Part shown: positions 55,002 through 64,000 of the stretch, in pieces
Layout: every line of letters starts with the position of its first letter
Position numbering within the stretch: position 1 is the stretch's first letter
NCBI GenBank assembly: GCA_037178675.1
Contig: JAYMGJ010000680.1
Coordinates: forward strand, 1-64,000
Direction of reading: 5' to 3'
Length of the DNA stretch: 64,000 bases
Source of the DNA: Scleroderma bovista
Lineage: Eukaryota > Basidiomycota > Agaricomycetes > Boletales > Sclerodermataceae
Made by a program: the position numbers and the translations under genes
The notes under the pieces: model-generated
What the model was told of the DNA's origin: nothing
The model's database searches: none
Seen by the model: only the letters and a program-made list of their open reading frames with translations

Positions 55002-56726
55002 TTAGCCATTGCCCCCATTCGTCGTCCATTTAAGTATTATCTTAAGGGCCAAGAGAACATGTCTCAATGCACGAGTCCAGGATTCTTCTTGACTGAATTG
55101 AAGTTTGATCGATGCCTCACCTATTTTATCTTTGAAGACCCTGCATCATCCTGATTAACCGCCGATAGCTTTGTCAAGGCTTCCATGCTTACTGATGCGG
55201 GAACTCTACGCTAGGGTCATGAGACTTGACGAAATCCATCAATTGCTTTAGACACTCCAAGAAAGCAACCATGGCAAAATCGAAACGGCGGTTATGAAGA
55301 AGCCGGCCAAAGTGTAAGTCGCCGGAGCCGTACAGCTCATACGTGGCTTTGTCACCCACAGTCCGCTCAATACGGGAGAAGGAACCCATAGGAACCAAGC
55401 GGTAGCTATGAATGGATTGGTTTGGACGATTCTCCGATATTAAGCGAAACCCCTACCTTTCGAAAGTAAAGTCAAGCTTTCGAGCAATAGTGTATAACAG
55501 TAAGAGTGTCTGCCCCCAAGCTGCATTGATCTCAGACCATTCCACCTAGTCATGGTCAGCTCCTGAGGTAAAGAAGGACGATGGTTGGGCATCACTCACA
55601 GGGACTCCAGGAACACGACCCAGCCGCAAGCCATTGATAGTTCCAAAAACACCGTCGTGGCCAATACAGAACGCGTCGTTGTAGACATTAGTCCGCTCGA
55701 GTTTCTCATATATTGCATAATCTGCAGCGTACGCTGCTCGTAAGGACGAGAGGAGTGATGATTGATTTGCGGAGGCTAGTTGATGGTCATTTTGCGAACG
55801 CCAGAACCTGGGATGATTACGTCGCACCATTGTATCAATAGGGACCAAAAAAGACTGACTCAGCCTCTTCTTCTTCCAGTACCTTTTCCTCCAACTCCAG
55901 AGCTCGTATTTCTTGGTCGAGCTGCTCCTTTTCGCGCTCTGCCAACCTCAGCTGTTCGAGTATGCTGCGTTCCTCGACCTTCAACCGTTCGATCTTTCGC
56001 TCCGCTTCTTCTCGGCTCATTTCTTGGCTTTCACGCTCCTTCTCCTTCCTTACCTCCTTCTCGAAGGCAATATAGCCATCGCGTTCCTTCTTCGTTTCAT
56101 CAAGCTGCCTTTGCAATGAAGATAGCAGGATCTGGGCGCACTCCGCACACAGCGGATGGTCAATCTCGGTCCGGCTCGACAGCAAATTAAATAGACGCAT
56201 GGTAGAGCGCAAATGGTGGGATATTGGTGTCGGAATTGGCTGTTCTGGTTCAGGTTGTGTTAGGGTAGACGTCGTGCTCTTTGTTGAGTGGCCGGGGAGG
56301 CTGGGATTGGAAATGCCCTTCGTAGATGCATGCGCAGAGGATGACGGTCCCTGGGATGGTATATTGTGGATGGCGCTGTCCTGCAGGAGCACGAAGGATT
56401 CATTTGGAGCTGGGTAGTTGCGTTGTGATTGTTTTCCTTGTACCGGTGCAGACTGCCTGACAGCTTCTTGCCGCCTTGCGTCCTTCCATGCTGCCTTGGA
56501 AGTGGATGATGATGGGAGCTGGGAAAGCTGTTCTGCCTCGGTCATCGTATGGTTAACATGCGGTGAAGGTGAAGGCGGGAGGGAGGCAGCAATCATATCA
56601 TATTGTGAAGGAGAGAGATCCACAAGGGAAGCATCGAGCTGGTGCCGTCAAAATCATGACCGCTGGTGTATAAACTGAGGGCCTCACCTGCAGTGGTTCT
56701 TTACATTGCTGGCACACATAATTCAT
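55002..56726 (-). CDS. ATG6: Beclin-1 / Atg6 (Vps30)
   Basis: Exons 56688-56726, 55860-56638, 55600-55807, 55457-55545, 55193-55405 and 55002-55140 give 488 residues. It is a subunit of the class III PI3-kinase complexes with Vps34 and Vps15, needed for autophagy and vacuolar sorting. It starts with a CxxC pair, [13 protein letters not shown], in a 13-codon exon. A second pair is in [15 protein letters not shown] long coiled coil follows ([20 protein letters not shown] onward). The C-terminal BARA domain has [49 protein letters not shown] and [19 protein letters not shown], and ends [15 protein letters not shown]. The second exon encodes a Ser/Pro-rich linker. Confidence 0.95.
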
Positions 56727-57582
56727 CGCTTGAAGCAACAAAGATAAGCGCTGTTTCCTGTAATTTCCATAACAAGTACTACCAACCCCTATATTCAGTT
56801 CACCTGTTTCGCTGTCTTCTTCCTGCTCGTAGACCGCAACTGCAGTGCTTTAGGTCGGTGGCCCCAGGAACGGTACCTCAGCCTTCCTGGATCAACTCCC
56901 GGCCCATTTCCACATTCAACATTTCATCGAGTTTATAGCACTTGCCATTGCACGCGTAACGCCAACCAGGGACCTATGGATCATGCTCTGTGTTGTGAAA
57001 ATAGTAAGGATTTGACGTGTTACTGCAGTCAAAGGACGCAAATGTGCACGACTGTGTAGGGTACGAATCACGGAAGAGTACAGTCGTCTCATCATATGGA
57101 CAGCCCTTTTGAGCTTGTCTTTCTCTAAGTTATTCATCAGGTCAGACTGTTAGAATTCGCGGGCTGGGGCGATCGGGGTGACCACGATGGGTGGATGGGT
57201 GCGAACCAGGTCCAAACGCGATGGTTATACAGGATACGACTACGAAGTATTTATCTTAGGTAGAACATCTAATATATCAAAACTAATAACTAATCGTAAG
57301 TCTTGTGAGTTTGCCACGTAGCGGCCATATATTCTGACACAGACAGTGCACATTGGCCATCGTAGAGACTAGCCATCTGGACTCTAGAGTGGTACTAAAT
57401 AGGTGGCGATATTGTATAGTAGGCGTTGTCCAATCAATGATAGAAAAACCGTGCCACTGTTTACGGTGACAATTTTCTATTTGAAACATCAGATAGTAGT
57501 AGTACGAGTAATCTTCAAGTTGGTAAGATTTAGGGGTTGTTCATGCACAGCCACTGCCAAATACTGGTTGGACGAAGCGGTC
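56727..57582. promoter_or_regulatory. Divergent promoter, ATG6 / polymerase kappa
   Basis: 856 nt, the longest divergent region here. AT-rich around 57230-57530. No TATA box, tRNA box or coding exon could be supported. Confidence 0.4.
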
Positions 57583-60295
57583 ATGGAGCCAGGTCCTTCG
57601 TCCTCCCAAACGAGCCTGCTCAAGCGCCTTGCCGGGCCATCATCGACTAAAGCTGGGTGTGTTCCATCTCCCGCCTAGCCTTGATCTCGTGTGGCGAGTA
57701 ATATCCGAATCTTGAAACGTGACAGGCTTTCCAAGGACCAGACCGAAATTAATCGCATCATCGCGGATGTCTCGAAGGGTTCCAAGTTTTATGAGGCGGG
57801 TACCCTTTTATAGAGTATCCTTCCTCTGACATTAGGTCTTAGAACGAGAAGAGGAAAGACAAAGAACTGTCGGAGAAGATCTCTAAGATTCTCAAACAAC
57901 GTGACGAGGCTCTGCTCGGTATTAATATTCGTAAGTGGAACCGCTTTCTGGAATGCCGTAGATCAGCTTTGGTAAGTGCTCTACCTTCCAGGTGTAGTGG
58001 AGCGACAGGTGGATCAAATCGTGAGTATGATGCGTCGTAAGTATCTGAGCTCAGAAATTCACCCCCATGGGAAGATCGAAGAGCTAGAAGCACAACGTGA
58101 TCTTAGTCAAACAATTGTCCATTTTGACATGGACGCGTTTTATGCCAGCGTGGAGCTGCTCCACAATCCATCATTGGTCGGAAAGCCTTTCGCGGTATGT
58201 CTTCTCCTTCGGTATCATAGACTGTGACAATATCTCTGTAGGTCGGTGGCGGCGTATTGTGCACCGCTTCATATGAAGCCCGAAAGTATGGAGTTCGTTC
58301 TGGAATGGCAGGTGGTCAAACATTTTTCACTTCTTGGACATTGTATGAACTCTGTTACAGAATTTGTAGGAAAGAAACTGTGTCCCGATCTTATTGTTGT
58401 CAAGCTCAACTTTGAACGTTATAATGAGATGTCCAAAAAGTGCATGGAAATCTTTCGGAGATACGACCCGAATATGTGTCCTGCTGGGTGCGATGAAGGG
58501 TATTTGAAGCAAGTGGTTACGCTCTAACGCACGGCGCGACATACTCATTCAAATCCTAATAGCATTACAAGGTACTGCGAAGATAACCTAATAGATGCAG
58601 AGACCTGCGTTCGAGAAATGCGTACCGCTGTCCACAATGAGACCAAATTAACTGTGAGTGCGGGAATTGCTCCGAACAAGGTATGTACTATGGTTGTCGT
58701 GATTAAAGGTACCCTCTTGTTTATATCCTGATGGGCTTATAGATGCTAGCCAAGGTTGGAGGAAGGACATTTATCCGCAGTATAATCATCTCACTCAAGT
58801 GTTGCCAAACAGATCTCATCAGACAAGGTGCCGACCACACATGCTCACAGTTCTTGCCTCACTAAATGAATCTTAGAATAAACCTAATGGACAATTTCAA
58901 CTTTCGTTTGCCCGTGAACCTATCATCGAGTTCATGCATGACTTGCCGGTTCGCAAGGTTCCAGGCGTCGGCCGAGTGCACGAAAGAATGCTGGAAGCTA
59001 TCGGTATCGGAGTAAGTTTTTGTCCATAACATGAACATGCCATTCACTCGTGCACTGGCTTCTGCTATTCTTGGCAGACATGTGGTGACATTTACGCCCA
59101 CCGAGGGACACTATCGTTAATGGACGAACAGTTTGGATCGAGATTTTTGCTCAAAACTTATCTCGGAATCGCATCCAATGTTGTTCAACCCAGCCAACGA
59201 CAAGACAGAAAAAGCATTGGTGCAGAAAGGTAAGGTCGGTCCACCAAGATGCGGATTTAGTCATTGATCGGATCAAGAACATTCCGACCACTAAATGACA
59301 AGAGTATGATCCTTTCGAAACTCGAGGACGTTGCAGCGGAGTTGGCGAATGACATGGCCGAGGGCGGCTGGATGGGAAAGACAATCACGCTGAAGTACAA
59401 ACTGGACACTTATCAAGGTTTGGACTTACAGCACCTGACTCCTCTTTGAAATATTGACTCCCAACCTCCCATTCGTGGATGCTCCAGTGTTCACTCGGGC
59501 GAAGTCGTTTAGCCACTGGATCAGCCAGAAGGATGTCTTATTTGCAGTAGGTACCCGATAATTTCCAGTACACCTGTATGATCTCATGAGCTTAGACCGG
59601 GAAAGAACTATTGCTGCTTGAGCTGCCATTGACTATCCGCCTTATTGGATTACGAGTGACGAACTTAAAAGATCTGCACGCACCAGAGCCCACAGGGGGC
59701 ATAAAGCGGGTACGTTCTAGAATTCACATCCCTATCCAAGGTTCACGTGTAGCGTGTATAGTTCTTCACGGGTTCGAGCTCTTCTCCGCGGAAAAAGACT
59801 AAACGAGAAGTTGAAGTTGACAGTGAACTATCGCCGGAAACACCTGGAGTTGATTCAGATGAATATATGCCGAATTACTACGAGATGGACGAAGAAATTG
59901 TCTTTCCGGGGCTCGAGTACGATGATTCTATGCAACGGAAGGGAAAAATCCCTTTGGCTGAGCATAGCAAGTCACGTCCCCCAAAACCACCATCAAGTAA
60001 GAAAGCTATTTCGCCATCTATCCCTTATGACAAAGACCCGATTTACTTGGAAGGTCACGAGGATTCCGGTGCTCAGGGAGTACCCACAAGTTTGGATCCA
60101 GTGACATCGTTGGACATCCCCATTGAACACCATAGCTGTCCTATTTGTGGGAAGCACATGGCGACAGACAATGAAGGACTCAACACTCATATTGATTTTT
60201 GCCTAAGTAAGGGCGCCATCTTAGCAGCCCAAGCCGCCGCCAGTTCCCCAGGGAGACGAAGGGCATCTACTGCCCCAACAACAAAACGGAAGTAA
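57583..60295 (+). CDS. DNA polymerase kappa (Y family, DinB type)
   Basis: Sixteen exons: 57583-57656, 57726-57795, 57843-57930, 57992-58020, 58075-58194, 58242-58311, 58361-58508, 58563-58680, 58743-58754, 58813-58827, 58877-59011, 59078-59229, 59278-59417, 59488-59546, 59596-59709 and 59762-60295, giving 625 residues. It is a translesion polymerase. The N-clasp (KDQTEINRIIADVSKGSKFY) is specific for kappa. Catalytic acids are in VHFDMDAFYASVE and PAGCDEGYL; SYEARKYGVRSGMA, SAGIAPNKMLAK and LPVRKVPGVGRV are palm and thumb blocks. The little-finger domain ends GLRVTNLKDL. A Rad18-type UBZ finger, HSCPICGKHMATDN with HIDFC, binds ubiquitinated PCNA in homologues. Two introns start with GC, and one 54-nt intron is open in frame. 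Confidence 0.94.
57796..57842 (+). other. GC-AG intron 2 of the polymerase kappa gene
   Basis: Exon ends TATGAG, intron GCGGGT to GTCTTAG, 47 nt. The join reads KFYENEKRKDKEL, as in the family. Using the nearby GT two bases on hits a stop. Confidence 0.75.
58509..58562 (+). other. GC-AG intron 7 of the polymerase kappa gene
   Basis: Donor GCAAGT is the perfect GC-AG consensus; 54 nt to CTAATAG. The join reads DEGYLNITRYCED. Confidence 0.85.
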
Positions 60296-60670
60296 TCTTG
60301 GGTTCTGGTGTAGCCATTTTTTGTATAACAGAGATACCTGGATAAATTTATTGTCACGTATACATGACATCGGAAAAATAGCGTTGGATTCACCTCGTGT
60401 GCCTATGTGATTCCAGCTCTAGTGTTTCGATGAACTGAAGCCGCACAATCTTAGTGGGAAATGGCTTCCAATTCGTCGAGGGATGACGGGAAATTGTTGG
60501 GGAGTTTCCATAGAGGATCCTTGCAGCAAGGTTGGAAGTCCTCCCTTAAATCGCCTGCTGTAGATGATACTAATAGTCGTTCCTAATGTTGGAGGGAATG
60601 ATTGTCACGTGAGCGAGGGTATCCTTTTCGACTCTGGCCGTCCCGAAGCCATCGACCATCCCCCACCTCA
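60296..60670. other. Intergenic, tandem plus-strand genes
   Basis: 375 nt; holds the 3' region of the polymerase gene and the promoter of the next, including TCACGTGA at 60605-60612. Confidence 0.4.
60605..60612. promoter_or_regulatory. TCACGTGA element
   Basis: A perfect 8-nt palindrome about 60 nt before the Mmc1-like ATG. Same core as sites near ILV1, TOP1 and RPS23. Confidence 0.4.
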
Positions 60671-62883
60671 ATGCAGAGATGCCACAATATCCACACTTTT
60701 GCATCGCGGATGACACAGTCTCAGGCGCGAGCATGTCTCCATGTCCATCCATGGCGGAATGTCCGTTCGACCCTTCGAGTATCCTCTGTGCAGATTCGAG
60801 GTTATATTCCTGCAGAGCCGTCGACACGATCGAGCAGCATTGAAGCCCCTTCGAGTTCCCTTAGAACGCGAGTACAGACATTATTGTCCCAAACTACGAA
60901 GTTGCTTCCACAAACAGCCCTAGTCGCGGAAGATGGACACCAGCACTCGCCCGCTTTCTGGCTCGAAATTTTGGAGAGCCTTGGGAGAGAGCCGGCTAAT
61001 GTGTCTGCCAAAGCACGGATCACCGGTAAGGCCAGACGGTTGTTGTCATGAAATTCATGCAAGTCCTTTATTTTAGTTTGTGGTGTCGATGAATTCGCTG
61101 GTGTCAAGGAACTAGTTACTACCTTGCTGGAAAACCCATTCTCTTCCGATCCTACATACAGCGATATTTTACGGAACCGATGGAAAAATAATCCCCATAG
61201 CATCATCATCGAGTGAGCTGCGCGCGAGTACGTATTAGTGGCTGGCTGATATCACTCCAGATACGACGCTTCGTTGGCTCTCACAGAGCATTCGGAGGTT
61301 GGAAAGTTAAACTGCCCGTCAACTTGGCTTTTGCAGTATCCATATGACATTCAACTCGTCGAGCTTCCTGCCCTGTCCTCGATACCAGTTACGAATGTGG
61401 TTGCAGCGAAATTGCTGTTGAGCAGCGATGTCCTAGTTTTACTGTGCGACCCTTTGACTACCCCAGTCCCTACGCTCTATGCCAAAACCAAGCACCTACT
61501 CAACCGACCGAATACAATTCTTGTGTTCACATCTGTTGCGCCTTTTGAGCATCGTCGAAGTCTGCTATCGAAGGAACTTGCTGAGCTCGGCTGTGCGCCC
61601 GGGCGTATTCTCTTTCTGGATCCTACACAAGCCCTGGATGCAATCACGCTCCTCCAGACAGACTCGAAGCTCCCCTTTGCTATCGAGCGTTACCAGAAGG
61701 ACTCACTTAGTTCCCAGATATCCACACTGGGTATCGCCATAAATGAGCTGTTTGGCACGCGAGCATCGACAGAGTCGTCGTTATCGGCTCTCCAGACCCG
61801 AACTGTACTCATGCAAATACAAAGCGCCCTTGATGCTAGTTTCCGTTCTGTGCAATGTGCAGCTGAGCGACTGGCTCGGATGAACACTGGTGTCTCAAAC
61901 CTGCGTTCCCAGGTGGCAGGTATAAAGGAGACAGCGGGGCCTGAGGTTTTAGGATCTGGCGAGAATGACGCTGTTAGATCAGTCTTGGCTCAGGAGACCA
62001 AGAGAATGCAGGCAGTGCTAGAGTCTTTATCATTTTGGAGGATGTTTTGGAGGGTGGACGAGATCGGTTCATTGGTTAGCACCTCTGTCCGAACCGAATG
62101 GTGCAAAGAGCTTGAGCACAATGTAAGGCGACTTCGTCGGTATATGATGTGGTCTGATCGGTCTATGCTTCTAGCTCATTCTACAGACTGGCCGTCTGTC
62201 TTCTGCACAGAGTCAACTAACAAAATCTACGCTGGACTTCTTGTCTACGCTTGCCCCACCGTCTCCATACTCCACCTTCCACTCGCCTGTACTTCTGAAC
62301 CAGCTTCATCAACTTGAGGCTTCGCCCTCGTATTCCCTCTCGCCTGCTACCTTGACCCAGCCCCTTGTCAATCGTCGCAATCAAATTCTCCGATTCACTA
62401 CTCCGAAATTACATCGTGAAGCTCAAAACGCTGTGCTAGGAGTCCTTGGCGGGGTTTTAGCAGGTACTGGTGTCGGGTGGTGGCTGACCATCGGGGAACA
62501 CCTATTGAACCTCGGAGCGGGTTCTGAGATGGCAACAGCCGTTGGCGCTGGCACTCTTGTAAGTATCAGTGCTTTGAGGTGGGCAGTGGGTAAGTGGGAA
62601 AGAGGTAAGCGCAGGTGGATGCAAGACCTAGAAAGAGTCGGCGCGGGAACCAGCCGCGATTTGAAGGTTTGAGATTATTTTCCTGCCATTTCCATGCTAC
62701 ATAAAAACACAGGCATCACTCCAGTACACGATCGACCACAATGTAGTTGTCGTTGCCGACACTGCATGTCAGAGATCGGAGGACCTTATAATGAAACGGC
62801 GGGAGGCACTAACTAGGATAAAGGCAGATCTTCAAGTTCTGCAAGCGGAACTTGAAGCTTGCACAAACCCTCTATTACGGTGA
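60671..62883 (+). CDS. Mmc1-like mitochondrial inner-membrane protein (tentative)
   Basis: Exons 60671-61025, 61077-61212, 61261-62122, 62187-62666 and 62713-62883 give 667 residues. The N-terminus is free of acids for nearly 50 residues and rich in Arg, Ser and His (MQRCHNIHTFASRMTQSQAR onward), a matrix-targeting peptide. The middle resembles a degenerate dynamin-like GTPase fold: ITVCGVDEFAG at the P-loop position without the lysine, DIQLVELPAL at the DxxG position, and DVLVLLCDPLT. The C-terminal part has two hydrophobic stretches (VLGVLGGVLAGTGVGWWL and VGAGTLVSISALRWAV) and a coiled coil. This fits the fungal Mmc1 group, which lost GTP binding and contacts MICOS; that assignment is from memory of the layout, so moderate. 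A 39-nt in-frame intron at the 61300 region is possible. Confidence 0.75.
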
Positions 62884-63270
62884 CTACTAAAACATATCCA
62901 GGCAATACCGAGCATTTCGAGATATAGCTCTGCAACACATACCATAAGCTAGTGCTTTCTAGATGTGCCACAGTGCCAGCTTCTTGCTGTCGAAGGCAAC
63001 CTTTATCAGTGGCAGTCTTAGCTTCTGCATAAGAATATGTAAAACTGGAAGCTGCGTGGTATGTATGATGCATATGCTGAGAATCCAAAAGCATGTTTCA
63101 GCACAAAGGCTCACCTGCTACATTGTATCAACATGAACATGTCGTAGACTCGTGTCCCACAATATGACTGGATGCTTTGTCGGCTGGATAATAGTGGCGG
63201 GCACGCAGAAGGGACACTCACAGCGAAAAGATGCTGGTGTACATATACAACGTATAAGTGTCTATGCTCG
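62884..63270. other. Intergenic, convergent 3' ends
   Basis: 387 nt between the stops of the Mmc1-like and VanZ-like genes. No coding signal seen. Confidence 0.4.
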
Positions 63271-64000
63271 TCAAAGTCCCGTAACAACGATCGTCGGAAG
63301 TGGGGGGTCCTGTCGGGACATTGAAGACGGTCTAGGGGTGTCATGATCGTCTTCAGAACTGCTATCTTCCCCGCCTATCCCAAACAATTCTTCCCGCTCA
63401 TCCCAAACATCTCCAAGTCGGTTAACATGGTACGCCTTGGGTTTAGACGTGTTTGTTGGCGCCTGCGAGTGGAACAATGGTAAGAGCTGTGTTCCAATAG
63501 GTGTGTCATCATCCGAGTTTTCTTCGGACAGATCCTCTGTATCCAATGGACGATACAGACGGGAAATCTTAGGGTTCGTGATAGCTCTAAGGGGTGTGTT
63601 CTGAGTTAGTGAAAATGACGTTCTCACCTCTCTTCGGGTGCGGTAGTGTTTCTCGAGGTGATAGGATATGTAAAGACCAACTGACGATCCCATCATGTTC
63701 GCCTGTAAGAACGTAAACAAGAATCCTCGTGGCATGAGCGGTAAGCGTACAACTACGCCACCGAAATCAAATATTTTGTGCTGAGGGGTCGATGAGACAC
63801 AATGTTCGAGTACATTATTGACAGGACCGTACCGGTAGAAGCGACTGGACAATTTCACTCACGAGACCGCCGAAGAAGAAGCATGTGATGGCAGTAAAAA
63901 TAAGGCCAGAGTGACGCCAAAGCCAGACGCGTCTTGCATCCCTGAGGATCAAAGACTGTAGGAAATACTGGATACACAGAGGAAAATGCCTACTCTTCTA
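63271..64000 (-). CDS. VanZ-like membrane protein (5' end beyond window)
   Basis: Exons 63994->64000, 63833-63941, 63754-63780, 63628-63702 and 63271-63567; the start is right of the window. The visible part reads EEDARRVWLWRHSGLIFTA, a hydrophobic helix ending FFFGGLVSEIVQSLLP, HKIFDFGGVVANMMGSSVGL and YISYHLEKHYRTRRE. SE-x-x-Q followed by D-x-x-x-N near the end of the helices is the VanZ-like pattern. An acidic cytosolic tail (LYRPLDTEDLSEENSDDD, then DVWDEREELFGIGGED) closes with TIVVTGL. VanZ in enterococci gives teicoplanin resistance; fungal relatives have no known role. The intron at 63568-63627 is 60 nt and in frame. Confidence 0.75.

Noticed and set aside
1..64000. CRISPR array, transposon ends, rRNA genes
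   Set aside because: No spaced direct repeats, no transposase or reverse transcriptase frames, no terminal inverted repeats and no rRNA-like conserved blocks were seen on either strand.

Overview
The window is nuclear DNA of a filamentous basidiomycete, most likely an Agaricomycete. Genes lie close together on both strands and are cut by many short introns, mostly 45 to 65 nt, with GT..AG ends and branch-like CTNAY motifs. The encoded proteins are conserved fungal ones: Dbp10, Duo1 of the DASH complex, Atg27, Leu5 and Emp70. I see no rRNA, tRNA, CRISPR array, transposon or prophage. Gene models were built by hand: I followed conserved protein sequence across GT-AG (rarely GC-AG) junctions and checked that each chain of exons keeps one reading frame. 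I placed about 200 introns in 32 genes.

Left part (1-20 kb): a PHD-finger chromatin gene (Cti6-like, cut by the left edge) diverges from threonine dehydratase (ILV1). Then come complex I subunit B12, topoisomerase I, CDP-diacylglycerol synthase with an unusual heptad-repeat insert, ribosomal protein uS12 (RPS23), a 19-exon TM9/Emp70 protein, a small secreted Kre9/Knh1-like protein, the DEAD-box helicase DBP10, and a tRNA-guanine transglycosylase that converges on DBP10 with only 37 nt between stop codons.

Middle (20-46 kb): the mitochondrial CoA carrier LEU5 and mitochondrial tyrosyl-tRNA synthetase MSY1 share a 166-nt divergent promoter. They are followed by DUO1, an orphan gene with an RNase H1 N-terminal-like domain, ATG27 diverging from an ataxin-3 type deubiquitinase, an HSP9/HSP12 heat-shock gene, a PA-TM-RING ubiquitin ligase, a mitochondrial class III aminotransferase, allantoinase (DAL1), a Gyp5-like TBC Rab-GAP, a Bli-3-like FMN protein, an unknown membrane protein and a GH27 alpha-galactosidase.

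Right part (46-64 kb): an AlkB-like 2OG-Fe(II) oxygenase with Cys-rich zinc-ribbon-like segments, an unknown small Cys protein, ATP synthase delta (ATP16), glutamate-cysteine ligase (GSH1), Beclin-1/ATG6, DNA polymerase kappa, an Mmc1-like mitochondrial membrane protein and a VanZ-like protein cut by the right edge.

Most genes are housekeeping and not clustered by pathway. Several neighbours do share a compartment or theme: LEU5/MSY1 in mitochondria, ATG27/ataxin-3 in protein turnover, and GSH1 near ATG6 in stress. I found no clear novel multi-gene system. The most unusual signals are four GC-AG introns (two in the polymerase kappa gene), very small exons including two of 7 nt, four introns that keep the frame open when retained, and the repeat-bearing CDP-DAG synthase.
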